DNA from: Verrucomicrobiota bacterium
GTDB lineage: Bacteria > Verrucomicrobiota > Verrucomicrobiia > Opitutales > Opitutaceae
Direction: 5' to 3'
Assembly: GCA_023426435.1 (NCBI GenBank)
Contig: JAFAAS010000185.1
Coordinates: forward strand, 43,968 to 107,967
DNA: 64,000 nt
Shown here: positions 7,768-15,016 of the stretch, in pieces
Layout: each line of letters opens with the position of its first letter
Numbering within the stretch: the stretch's first letter is position 1
Notes under the pieces: generated by a model
Seen by the model: the letters and a program-made list of their open reading frames with translations, nothing else
Database searches by the model: none
Told to the model about the DNA's origin: nothing
Program-made: the position numbers and the translations under genes

Positions 7768-8601
7768 TTATGCCGCGCGCACGGTTCGGCAGGTCGGGTA
7801 GTTGGAGCAGCCCCAAAATGAGTTGCCTGCATTCGAGCCGCGTTTGGCTGTGCGTTTCACCATGGTCGCGCCGCAGGTTGGGCAAGCTATCGAGGCCACG
7901 GAGAGATGCTGTTCGATCAGAGCCGGTGCTGCGGAATCCGTCTTGGGTAACGACGTGATGACCGACGGCGTTGGTATGGTAGCTTTTTGCACGGATTGAA
8001 CCAACGACAGCAACGCGGCGCCATCGACCAACTCGACGGGCTTGCCCTCGGCGAAGGCAACGGCTTCTCGGGTGAAGCGCCCCGACGTGACAACAATGAC
8101 CTTGTCGGCGTTGTGATGGGTGAGCAGGCCGAATTGTTCACGGATGATAGGTGCACCGACGGACTGGGTCTTCCAGCGCTTGCATTGGACCAAGGCGGTC
8201 TGGCCATCCTTGCGAAGGATCAGATCAATCCCTCCATCGGCTCCCCCCGCGATAGATTCTTCTACCGTGTAACCTTTGCGACGATAGGCCTCACCAACTA
8301 ACCACTCAAACTGCTGCCAGGTTAGTGCACGTAACGATTCGAGATCGCGCTGGGAGTCGAGGAGGGCGCGCTTCTTTGCGGCCATCACGGCGGAGACTAC
8401 AGCTAGCAGACCGAGTCCGATAAGTGCGAACCACGACAGGCCAGCGGCAGACTTCGCGAAAGCGGCCCAGAACAAATTATCGAAGTCGATGCCGGGAAGA
8501 ACCCAACGTAGGGAGACGAAAGTAGCCACCGCGAATATTGCGCTGACCTGCCATGGTAGCATTACGAGGATTTCGACGAGGGAGGGGTTCCGGCGGAACA
8601 T
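7768..8601 (-). CDS. Membrane-anchored Mrr-like restriction endonuclease-fold protein with topoisomerase-type zinc ribbon
   Basis: The 277-residue protein starts with two membrane segments (about 13-33 and 50-72). Then comes a Mrr_cat/PD-(D/E)xK domain: LTWQQFEWLVGEAYRRKGY (conserved Glu), GADGGIDLILRKDG (catalytic Asp) and ALVQCKRWK (QxK). The C-terminus has a CPTCG...CSNYPTC four-cysteine ribbon as in the tail of type IA topoisomerases. Mrr-type nucleases attack modified DNA or act in DNA repair, and this TM-Mrr-ribbon layout is common among orphan bacterial proteins. No methylase or specificity gene is adjacent, so it is not part of an obvious restriction-modification system. The ATG at 8601 starts just ahead of the first helix. 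Confidence 0.87.
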   Translation of the reverse strand: MFRRNPSLVEILVMLPWQVSAIFAVATFVSLRWVLPGIDFDNLFWAAFAKSAAGLSWFALIGLGLLAVVSAVMAAKKRALLDSQRDLESLRALTWQQFEWLVGEAYRRKGYTVEESIAGGADGGIDLILRKDGQTALVQCKRWKTQSVGAPIIREQFGLLTHHNADKVIVVTSGRFTREAVAFAEGKPVELVDGAALLSLVQSVQKATIPTPSVITSLPKTDSAAPALIEQHLSVASIACPTCGATMVKRTAKRGSNAGNSFWGCSNYPTCRTVRAA

Positions 8602-8969
8602 AAGATTAAAAGCTTTCGACGTTGCCTGCGAGAATGCGGATTAGCGGCACGTAGATCGGAGGCCGTATAGGGGCGAACCTTGAAAAAGCTGCGCTCCAGG
8701 CGGTGCGGAACTTCCTGAAGCGGGGCGGCGCAGGAAGTGGAGAGGTCAAGGCACGGTAAACAGGGGGCGCCGGATCAGCATCAGCGACGAACGCTTTGAT
8801 CTTTTGACGTGCGGCGACTCGAGAAGACATCAAGCAGAAGCGGGAAGCCGCCGGTTATGTGAAACGATTTTGTAGGTGCAATTCAATTACCGCGAGGTGG
8901 GTCAGGGAAGACGACGGGAAGAGAAAGATTGGTTTGGCGGGGAGCGATGGAGTGGGTTGGGTGAGGGAC
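8602..8969. other. Intergenic stretch without a convincing gene
   Basis: This 368-bp gap separates the divergent Mrr-like gene and the quinone oxidoreductase gene and should hold both promoters. One perfect 7-bp inverted repeat (cttcctg / caggaag, about 8709-8736) is visible. The 75-codon minus-strand frame in it has no recognisable protein features. Confidence 0.5.
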
Positions 8970-9950
8970 ATGAAAGCGGTCGTGATTTCTCAGCCGGGGG
9001 AAGCGGGGGTGTTGACGGTGGCGGAGCGGGCGGAGCCGGAGGTGGGGGCGGGGCAGGTGTTGATCTCCGTGAAGGCGGCGGGGGTGAATCGCGCGGATGT
9101 GATTCAGCGGAAGGGGAAGTATCCGGCGCCGAAAGGTGTCGCGGCGGATGTGCCGGGGCTGGAAGTCGCGGGCGTGGTGGAGGCGTGCGGCGGAGGTGTC
9201 GGGCGGTGGAAGGTGGGCGATGCGGTGTGCGCGTTGTTAGCGGGCGGAGGTTATGCGGAGAAGGTGGTGGTGGATGCGGGGCATTGTCTGCCGGTGCCGC
9301 GGGGGATGTCGTGGACGGATGCGGCGGCGTTGCCGGAGGCGATGTTCACGGTGTGGTCGAATGTGTTTCAGCGCGGGCGGCTGAGTGCGGGCGAGACGTT
9401 GCTCGTGCATGGCGGGACGAGCGGGATCGGGATGGCGGCGATCCAGTTGGCGCGGGCGTTGGGGGCGCGAGTGTTTGCGACGGCGGGGAGCGAGGAGAAG
9501 TGTCGCGCGGCGGAGGCGGCGGGCGCGGAACGGTGTATCAATTATCGCACGACGGACTTCGAGGCGGAGTTGAAGGGGGTGGGCGTCGACGTGGTGCTCG
9601 ACATGGTCGGCGGGGATTACGTGGCGAAAAATCTGAATCTGCTGCGGCCGGAGGGGCGGCTGGTGTTCATCAACACGGCGAAGGGCGCGAAGGTGGAGGT
9701 GAATTTGATGCAGGTGATGGCGCAGCGGTTGACGATCACGGGGAGCACGCTGCGGGCGCGGGAGACGGAGTTTAAGAGCGCGCTGGCGGCGGAGATCGAG
9801 GCGCGGGTGTGGCCGTTGATCGAGGCGGGGAAGGTGAAGGCGAGCGTGTTTCGCGTTTTCCCGATGAGCGAGGCGGCGGGGGCGCACCGGCTGATGGAGA
9901 GCAGTGCGCATGTGGGAAAGATTGTTTTGGAGTGGGGGCGGGGGAGGTGA
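8970..9950 (+). CDS. NAD(P)H:quinone oxidoreductase, zinc-free MDR (PIG3-like)
   Basis: The 326-residue protein is a medium-chain dehydrogenase/reductase of the quinone oxidoreductase type. It has the N-terminal GroES-like domain (VLISVKAAGVNRADVIQRKG and YPAPKG), then the nucleotide-binding fold with LLVHGGTSGIGMAAIQLARA (the AxxGxxG-type glycine motif) and VDVVLDMVGGDY. The cysteine and histidine ligands of zinc alcohol dehydrogenases are absent. The GKYPAPKG loop and C-terminal SSAHVGKIVL are characteristic of the PIG3/TP53I3 subgroup, which reduces quinones with NADPH. The ATG at 8970 (MKAVVIS) is the usual start; the 37 upstream codons in frame are spacer. It stands alone on its strand. 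Confidence 0.92.
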   Translation: MKAVVISQPGEAGVLTVAERAEPEVGAGQVLISVKAAGVNRADVIQRKGKYPAPKGVAADVPGLEVAGVVEACGGGVGRWKVGDAVCALLAGGGYAEKVVVDAGHCLPVPRGMSWTDAAALPEAMFTVWSNVFQRGRLSAGETLLVHGGTSGIGMAAIQLARALGARVFATAGSEEKCRAAEAAGAERCINYRTTDFEAELKGVGVDVVLDMVGGDYVAKNLNLLRPEGRLVFINTAKGAKVEVNLMQVMAQRLTITGSTLRARETEFKSALAAEIEARVWPLIEAGKVKASVFRVFPMSEAAGAHRLMESSAHVGKIVLEWGRGR

Positions 9951-10007
9951 GAGTTGAGAGATGAGGGTTGAGTGAGGAGGGCGCTGAGCTGAGAGCTTGG
10001 AGCTCAG

Positions 10008-10188
10008 TGTCCTGTCCCGCAGGAAACCTCGATAATTCGGGGCACCTGACAGTGGTTGTCATTCTGAGCGTAGCGAAGAATCCAATGCGACGATCGGCCG
10101 CGGACGCACACGTGGATTTTTCGCTGCGCTCAGAATGACAGCCATCACTTGGCATTCGAATTCCTAACGTTACTTGCGGGACAGGACA
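10008..10188. mobile_element. Candidate MITE with 14-bp perfect terminal inverted repeats
   Basis: The element starts with tgtcctgtcccgca (10008-10021) and ends with its exact reverse complement (10175-10188). Inside lies a nested inverted pair: tcattctgagcgtagcgaag at 10059-10078 and its diverged mirror ttcgctgcgctcagaatgac at 10120-10139. The inner word also occurs at 44901-44931 and 63345-63372. There is no coding frame, so if mobile it would depend on a transposase elsewhere. A target-site duplication is not evident. It fills most of the 296-bp gap between the quinone oxidoreductase and panE. Confidence 0.6.
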
Positions 10189-10246
10189 TTAGAGGCTGGA
10201 GCGGGGAGCGCGCGGCGGGGAAAGAGAGAAAGAGGAAAGAGTAAGA

Positions 10247-11164
10247 TTAGGAATGGAGCTTCGCGCGAAGGTCGGTGTGGAGTTGGGCGAGGGCGGGGGT
10301 GTCGATGTTTTTGGCGCGGGCGCGGCGGAGGGGTTCGCCCCAGATGGGGTCGAGTTCGACTTCGCGGCCGGCGAGGTAGTCGACGAGACTGGACGGTTGA
10401 TAGGCGCCCATGGGCGGGGTGACGCGGAGTTGTTCGTCGATGAAGGCGTCGGTGATCGTGACGCCGTGAGCGGCGGCGGCGCGTTGGACGTCTTGCATCA
10501 ATGCGCGGGCGCGGGCGACGAGGGCGGGATCGGCGCAGATACGGTCGGTGGTGAGTCCGCCGGCGGCGATGGCGAGACCGTTGAAAGGGATGTTCCAGAC
10601 GAGTTTGTGCCAGCGGGCGGAGCGGACGTCGTCGGTGAGTTGGACGCGGATGTGCGCGGCGTCGAGGGTGTCGGCGAGGCGGCGGGTGCGGTCGGTGGCG
10701 GGGCCGGAGAATTCGCCGAGGATGATGAAACCGGCGCGATAGACGGTGACCTCGGCGGGGGCGGTGCGGGTGGCGCCGATGATGCCGAGGGCGCTGAGGA
10801 CGCGATGAGCGCCGACGAGGGAGGCGAGATGTTCGTCGGGGCCGAGTCCGTTTTGGATGGTGAGGACGGCGGTGTCGGCGTGGAGGAGAGGCGGAAGGAG
10901 TTGGGCGAGGGAGTCGTTGGCGGTGGCTTTGAGCGTGATGAAGACGAGATCGACGGGACCGATGTCGGCGGTGTCGGTGAACGCGGCGACCGGGCGAAGC
11001 TCGAGGGTTTCGTGGGATTCGTTGAGGTGCGCGAGGATCGAGCCGCGGGTGCGAACGGTGGGGAGATCGCTGCGGATGAGAAAGCGGACGTCGTGGCCGG
11101 CGAGGGCGAGACGCGTGCCGTAGTAGAGTCCGAGGGCGCCGGAGCCGAGGATGGCGATGGTCAT
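10247..11164 (-). CDS. panE: 2-dehydropantoate 2-reductase (ketopantoate reductase)
   Basis: This 305-residue enzyme fits the ApbA/PanE family, which reduces ketopantoate with NADPH in pantothenate and coenzyme A synthesis. The N-terminal Rossmann fold opens with IAILGSGALGLYYGTRLALA (GxGxxG). LVFITLKATAND carries the conserved Lys, TIQNGLGPDE the NG motif, and the C-terminal domain has ARWHKLVWNIPFNGLA (catalytic Lys and Asn) and PSSLVDYLAGREVELDPIWG (usually SMxQDxxxGRxTEIDxxxG; here SSLVDYLAGREVELD). The second Met of the motif is missing, so activity on another 2-oxoacid is possible. The ATG is at 11164. Downstream on its strand lies the MITE-like element. Confidence 0.88.
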   Translation of the reverse strand: MTIAILGSGALGLYYGTRLALAGHDVRFLIRSDLPTVRTRGSILAHLNESHETLELRPVAAFTDTADIGPVDLVFITLKATANDSLAQLLPPLLHADTAVLTIQNGLGPDEHLASLVGAHRVLSALGIIGATRTAPAEVTVYRAGFIILGEFSGPATDRTRRLADTLDAAHIRVQLTDDVRSARWHKLVWNIPFNGLAIAAGGLTTDRICADPALVARARALMQDVQRAAAAHGVTITDAFIDEQLRVTPPMGAYQPSSLVDYLAGREVELDPIWGEPLRRARAKNIDTPALAQLHTDLRAKLHS

Positions 11165-11269
11165 GGGAGAATGTTTTTAAGATCCAAGCTCCAAGATCCA
11201 AGCTCCAGGGGAATGACCAATGATCAAGAAGCGCGAGCGAGCTCGCGGCCTATGGGCGGAGAGCGCGAA

Positions 11270-11689
11270 TCAGGAGCGGCGGGGGCGGAAGTAATAGAGG
11301 CTGAAAAGGAGCATGAGGATGCCGAGGTAACGGAGGCCCGGGCTGCGGAGCATCATGAATGCGGCGCCAAAGTAGAAAATGGAGATCAGGATGGTGACGA
11401 GGGTGCGGCGAAAGTCGTCGGCGGGGCGGTCGGCCGGCGGGCGGCGAGAGGTGGAGGAATTGCGGTGGGCGGGGTTTTGCGCGAGGTCGCGGTCGTAGGC
11501 GGCGCGGCGGGCGGGATCGCTGAGGACCTCGTAGGCGGCGTTGATGGCCTTCATGGCGGCTTCGTTTTCGGCGGTGCGGCTGCGGTCGTGGTCGGGGTGG
11601 TATTTGCGCGCGAGGGAACGGTAGGCGGCTTGGATGACCTCGATGGGGGCGTCGCGAGAGACTTTGAGCGTGTCGTAGTGGGTGCGCAC
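11270..11689 (-). CDS. J-domain protein with C-terminal membrane segments
   Basis: The 139-residue protein starts with a complete J domain (THYDTLKVSRDAPIEVIQAA, YHPDHDR with the HPD motif, YEVLSDPARRAAYDRDL; residues 3-68). J domains stimulate the ATPase of DnaK/Hsp70. A basic Ser/Pro-rich linker is followed by hydrophobic stretches LVTILISIFYFGAAFMML and LGILMLLFSLYYF, so the J domain is tethered to the membrane from the cytosolic side. It lacks the zinc and substrate domains of true DnaJ. The start codon is GTG at 11689. The window has no dnaK nearby. Confidence 0.88.
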   Translation of the reverse strand: MRTHYDTLKVSRDAPIEVIQAAYRSLARKYHPDHDRSRTAENEAAMKAINAAYEVLSDPARRAAYDRDLAQNPAHRNSSTSRRPPADRPADDFRRTLVTILISIFYFGAAFMMLRSPGLRYLGILMLLFSLYYFRPRRS

Positions 11690-11699
11690 CGGGTGAGGA

Positions 11700-11760
11700 G
11701 GCGGAAAAGCTGAAACACTGAAAAGCTGAAACGCTGAAATCGGGCGGCTTTGGAGGCTAA
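11700..11760. repeat. gctgaaa-word repeat
   Basis: Four copies of a gctgaaa/actgaaa word occur at 11707-11740, the same word as at 640-683. It lies in the 176-bp divergent gap between the J-domain gene and the next exported protein. Confidence 0.65.
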
Positions 11761-11865
11761 GTGGGTGAGTTCGCGAGCGGGGCGGTCGGCCGGGGAGCGG
11801 AAAACTTTAGGAGAATTTTCGATTATTTTGTGGCGGGCGACGAGACGGTGGATTGTTTCGGGTGT

Positions 11866-12612
11866 ATGCGCGTGCGCGGACTCGCAGGTATCTTGCTGGT
11901 GATGGGAGCGATCGGCGGGGCGTTGGCGGTTTTTGGAGGGAAGGAGAGAAGGGACGCTTGGGACGCGAGAACGAGTGAAGGAGCGGCAGACGCGTCGGTA
12001 GGGGAAGTGATTTGGAAAGCGGAGAGGGAGTCGCGCGAAATTCAAAATCACGCGTTGGCCGCTAGGGAGCTCGCGGCTACGGCGAGGGTGGTGGAGGCGA
12101 CCGAGGAGGAGAATGCGGCTTTGGCGGAGACGATCCAGTTGCAGCAGATGGCGGAAGGGACGGGGTTGGAACTGGCGCCGGAGCAATGGGCGGCGCTGGC
12201 GGAGGTGACGCGTCGGATGCAGGTGTGGCGGGGAGTGGTTGAAGCGGAAATTGGGGCGGTGCAGGTGGTGGCGCCCGGGCGATGGCGGATGGATGTGCCG
12301 GGGTATGTGGAGATGGGGGCGGGGATGCGGGCGCGGTTTTTTGGAGAAATCGGTGACGTGTTGGGCGCGAGGGTGGCGGCGGACGTCATCGATAAGCTCG
12401 GGGCGGAGTTCGAAGGGTATTTCGCGGGATTCGGCGTGAGCTTGCAGACGCTGGATATTTCGGGAGATCAGCGGGGAAGCGACGAGGGGTGGCAGGTGAC
12501 GAGAACGATCGCGTATTCGAAAAATGTGACGAGCGGGGAGCAGGTGACGGTGAGGCGAGAGACGTATTTTGTGGGGCGGGAGGATCCGGTGGTGGTGAGG
12601 GTGAGAGGGTGA
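11866..12612 (+). CDS. Exported protein of unknown function
   Basis: This 248-residue product starts with a hydrophobic signal or anchor (MRVRGLAGILLVMGAIGGAL). The rest is charged with a long helical stretch (about 40-110, AERESREIQNHALAARELAA) and a beta-rich end with VQVVAPGRWRMDVPGYVEMG and GWQVTRTIAYSKNVTSGEQV. I do not recognise a family. The ATG at 11866 was preferred to upstream frame codons because it begins the signal. The last codons (VVVRVRG) and the stop are made by a tandem gagagggt repeat that continues past the gene, so the original C-terminus may have been changed by repeat expansion. Confidence 0.65.
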   Translation: MRVRGLAGILLVMGAIGGALAVFGGKERRDAWDARTSEGAADASVGEVIWKAERESREIQNHALAARELAATARVVEATEEENAALAETIQLQQMAEGTGLELAPEQWAALAEVTRRMQVWRGVVEAEIGAVQVVAPGRWRMDVPGYVEMGAGMRARFFGEIGDVLGARVAADVIDKLGAEFEGYFAGFGVSLQTLDISGDQRGSDEGWQVTRTIAYSKNVTSGEQVTVRRETYFVGREDPVVVRVRG

Positions 12613-12690
12613 GAGGGTGAGGGGGACTACGGGACTACGGACCACGGGACTACGGGATTATGGACTGCGGGACTATGGGTGGCTGGATTT
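12590..12690. repeat. Tandem gagagggt and ggactacg repeats
   Basis: From 12597 an 8-bp unit gagagggt recurs about three times, overlapping the stop codon of the upstream gene. From 12624 to about 12677 a second 8-bp unit (ggactacg with changes) recurs seven times. Both are degenerate tandem arrays without a coding role. Confidence 0.7.
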
Positions 12691-12756
12691 GGGGAAAGTG
12701 GGGTGGGGATGTCGGGAGGAGACGGGGTGGATCGTCGATGAGGTGGAGATCTATTT

Positions 12757-13500
12757 ATGAGCACACGGACATTTCCCGGGCCGAGAGTGGTGTCGCGCGA
12801 AGAGTGGTTGAAGGCGCGAAAGGAATTACTGGCCGAAGAGAAGGCGTTGACGCGGGCGCGCGATGCGCTGGCGGCGAAGCGCCGACGGCTGCCGATGGTG
12901 AAGATTGAGAAGGACTATGTTTTCACGGCGCCGGGAGGGAGGCGGGTGGGATTCGCGGAGTTGTTCGAAGGGCGGCGGCAGTTGTATGTGCATCACTTCA
13001 TGTGGAACGATGACCGCGGGCACTGCATGGGTTGCACGGCGGCGGCGGATACGGGGTTCGACAATCCGAAGATGCGGGCGTTTCTGGCGGGAAAGGATGT
13101 GACCTTCGTGGCGGTGTCGCGGGCGCCGATCGCGGAAATCGAAAAGACGCAGAAGGAGAAAGGGTGGACGTTTCCGTGGTATTCGTCGGAAGGAAGCGAT
13201 TTCAATTACGATTTCCACGTGACGCTCGATGAGGCGAAAGCGCCGATCGAATACAATTATCGCAACAAGGCGGAGCTGATCGCGGCGGGGGTGAAGGAGG
13301 AGGATTTGAGAGGCGATTGGACGGTGAACAGCGTGTTCGTGCGGGACGGCGACGGGGTGTATCACACGTATTCGGCGTTCGCGCGCGGGTTGGATCATTT
13401 GTTTGTGCCGGTGAATTTTTTGGATCTGACGCCGTATGGGCGGCAGGAGGATTGGGAGGATTCGCCGGAAGGGTGGCCGCAACGGCCGACGTATGGCTGA
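12757..13500 (+). CDS. DUF899 family thioredoxin-fold protein
   Basis: The 247-residue protein matches the DUF899 family throughout: the start VVSREEWLKARKELLAEEKA, LTRARDALAAKRRRLPMVKI, then YVFTAPGGRRVGFAELFEGR, YVHHFMWNDD, and the C-terminal DWTVNSVFVRDGDGVYHTYS. These are cytosolic proteins with a thioredoxin-like fold and unknown reaction. HCMGCTAAADTGF has a CxxC, where the usual family motif is CPGCS, so it keeps the potential redox pair. The ATG at 12757 is at the family start. The neighbours do not suggest a pathway. Confidence 0.9.
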   Translation: MSTRTFPGPRVVSREEWLKARKELLAEEKALTRARDALAAKRRRLPMVKIEKDYVFTAPGGRRVGFAELFEGRRQLYVHHFMWNDDRGHCMGCTAAADTGFDNPKMRAFLAGKDVTFVAVSRAPIAEIEKTQKEKGWTFPWYSSEGSDFNYDFHVTLDEAKAPIEYNYRNKAELIAAGVKEEDLRGDWTVNSVFVRDGDGVYHTYSAFARGLDHLFVPVNFLDLTPYGRQEDWEDSPEGWPQRPTYG

Positions 13501-13522
13501 GAGGCGTGGTGGCGGATGGAAA

Positions 13523-13548
13523 AGCACGGTCAGGTTGACCGTGCTACG
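13523..13548 (+). repeat. Variable-stem hairpin repeat, gene end
   Basis: Arms agcacggtca and tgaccgtgct enclose a short ggt loop and are followed by ac. The layout matches the copy at 20168-20190, whose stem differs by one base pair. A second hairpin of the family follows at 13573-13598. Confidence 0.7.
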
Positions 13549-13572
13549 GTGCGAGGGGCGCGATTTCGGAAC

Positions 13573-13598
13573 GGCGGGGTCGGGAGACCCCGCCCTAC
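13573..13598 (+). repeat. Variable-stem hairpin repeat
   Basis: Arms ggcggggtc and gaccccgcc (9 bp, perfect) enclose ggga and are followed by ctac. It sits between the DUF899 gene and the repeat-domain gene. Confidence 0.7.
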
Positions 13599-13693
13599 AC
13601 GGGAGGGGTGCGGGTTTGGGAGGGGGAAGCTTTCAGGGAGTTGGGCAGAGGTTGGGCGTTGAGGCCGGTGGCGCGGCGGCGTAGCGACGAAGG

Positions 13694-14962
13694 ATGAGCA
13701 AAGAGTCGCGTCGACGGAATGGGGTGATCGTGGTGGTGCTGCTGGTTTTGGCGGTGCTGTTGTTGTTGTTGTTCGTGCGATGCCGGCCCGAGCAGACGGG
13801 CGTGACGCCGGCGACGGCGGCTCAGGAGCTGAGCGAGAAGTCGGATGCGGCGGTGCTGCAGCCGAGTGGGCCGGCGGAACCGACGAAGGAAACGGAGGAG
13901 GTGCTGACGCCGGCGACGGTGCAGGGGCCGAGCGAAGTGGAAGCGGGGGCCAAGTTTGCCGTCGCCTGGACAGGGCCGAACAACGAGCAGGATTTCATCA
14001 CGATCGTGAAGCCGGACGCGCCGGAGCGCGCGTATTCAAATTATGAAGACGTGCGGCGGGGAAATCCGCTGGAGCTGACGGCGCCGATCGAGGCGGGGGA
14101 ATGGGAACTCCGTTATGTAACGAGCAAGACGCGGACGGTGTTGGGACGGGCGCCGTTGCGGGTGACGGCGGCGGAGGCGACGTTGGACGCGCCGCGCGCG
14201 GCGGTGCTGGGAAGCGAGATCGAAGTTGCGTGGACGGGGCCGAACAATGCGCAGGATTATGTGACGGTCGTGCGGGTGGAGACGCCGGACGGGAAGTATG
14301 GAAATTACACAGAAACGAAGGGCGGATCGCCGCTGAGGTTGAAGATGCCGCCGGAGGCGGGAGCGTGGGAAATTCGTTATGTGACGGGGCAGGGGGCGAA
14401 GGTGTTGGCGCGGCGGGCGATCGAGGTTAGGGAAGCGGAGATCGAGTTGTCGGCGCCGCGGGAGGCGATTGCGGGATCGGAGGTGGAGGTGGAGTGGAAA
14501 GGGCCGAACAACACGCAGGATTACATCACGATTGTCGCGAAGGGGACGAAGGACGGGCAGTATGGAAACTATCGCGAGACGCGGCACGGGTCGCCGTTGA
14601 AGGTGACGGCGCCGATCGAGGCGGGAGAGGCGGAGCTCAGGTATATGTCCGGGCAGGGCGGACGGGTGTTGGGGCGGCGGGACATCCGAGTGGTTGCGGC
14701 GGAGGTGACGCTGGACGCGGTCGACACGGTGAAGGCGGGCGAGACGGTGGAAGTCGCGTGGACGGGGCCGAATCATCCGAGCGATTACATCACGATCGTT
14801 CCGGCGGATTTGCCCGACGGGAGGTATGCGGCGTATGCGGAAACGAAGAAAGGATCGCCGGTGAAGATCGCGGCGCCGAAAGAGGCGGGGGCGGCGGAGA
14901 TTCGCTATGTGGCGGGGCAGGGATCGAAGACGCTGGCGAGGCGGGCGCTGCGGGTGGAGTAG
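13694..14962 (+). CDS. Membrane-anchored protein with four tandem WTGPNN repeats
   Basis: The 422-residue protein has an N-terminal membrane anchor (residues 11-28, VIVVVLLVLAVLLLLLFV), an acidic low-complexity spacer (to about 70) and four repeats of about 87 residues (about 71-158, 159-245, 246-332, 333-422). Each contains VAWTGPNNxQDYITIV, then DGxYGNYxETxxGSPL, then EAGxxEIRYVxGQGxKVLxRR. Such units are known as the C-terminal repeats of some VWA-domain proteins; they look like Ig-like beta sandwiches with a Trp-Gly-Pro-Asn loop. It probably extends from the inner membrane into the periplasm and binds a ligand or partner; no enzyme domain is present. The ATG at 13694 precedes the anchor. 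Confidence 0.85.
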   Translation: MSKESRRRNGVIVVVLLVLAVLLLLLFVRCRPEQTGVTPATAAQELSEKSDAAVLQPSGPAEPTKETEEVLTPATVQGPSEVEAGAKFAVAWTGPNNEQDFITIVKPDAPERAYSNYEDVRRGNPLELTAPIEAGEWELRYVTSKTRTVLGRAPLRVTAAEATLDAPRAAVLGSEIEVAWTGPNNAQDYVTVVRVETPDGKYGNYTETKGGSPLRLKMPPEAGAWEIRYVTGQGAKVLARRAIEVREAEIELSAPREAIAGSEVEVEWKGPNNTQDYITIVAKGTKDGQYGNYRETRHGSPLKVTAPIEAGEAELRYMSGQGGRVLGRRDIRVVAAEVTLDAVDTVKAGETVEVAWTGPNHPSDYITIVPADLPDGRYAAYAETKKGSPVKIAAPKEAGAAEIRYVAGQGSKTLARRALRVE

Positions 14963-14977
14963 CGGCGCGGTGCGGCC

Positions 14978-15015
14978 GGCACGCGTGGAGGCGTGCCACC
15001 ACATGTAGGTGGAAC
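14978..15015 (+). repeat. Variable-stem hairpin repeat
   Basis: Arms ggcacgc and gcgtgcc enclose gtggag, followed by accacatgtaggtgg. It lies between the end of the WTGPNN protein and the end of the convergent SIR2-like gene. Confidence 0.6.
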
Positions 15016-15016
15016 T

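Noticed and set aside
8606..8833. 75-codon minus-strand frame next to the Mrr-like gene
   Set aside because: Composition is Pro/Arg/Ala-rich without motif or signal; it is likely chance in GC-rich DNA.
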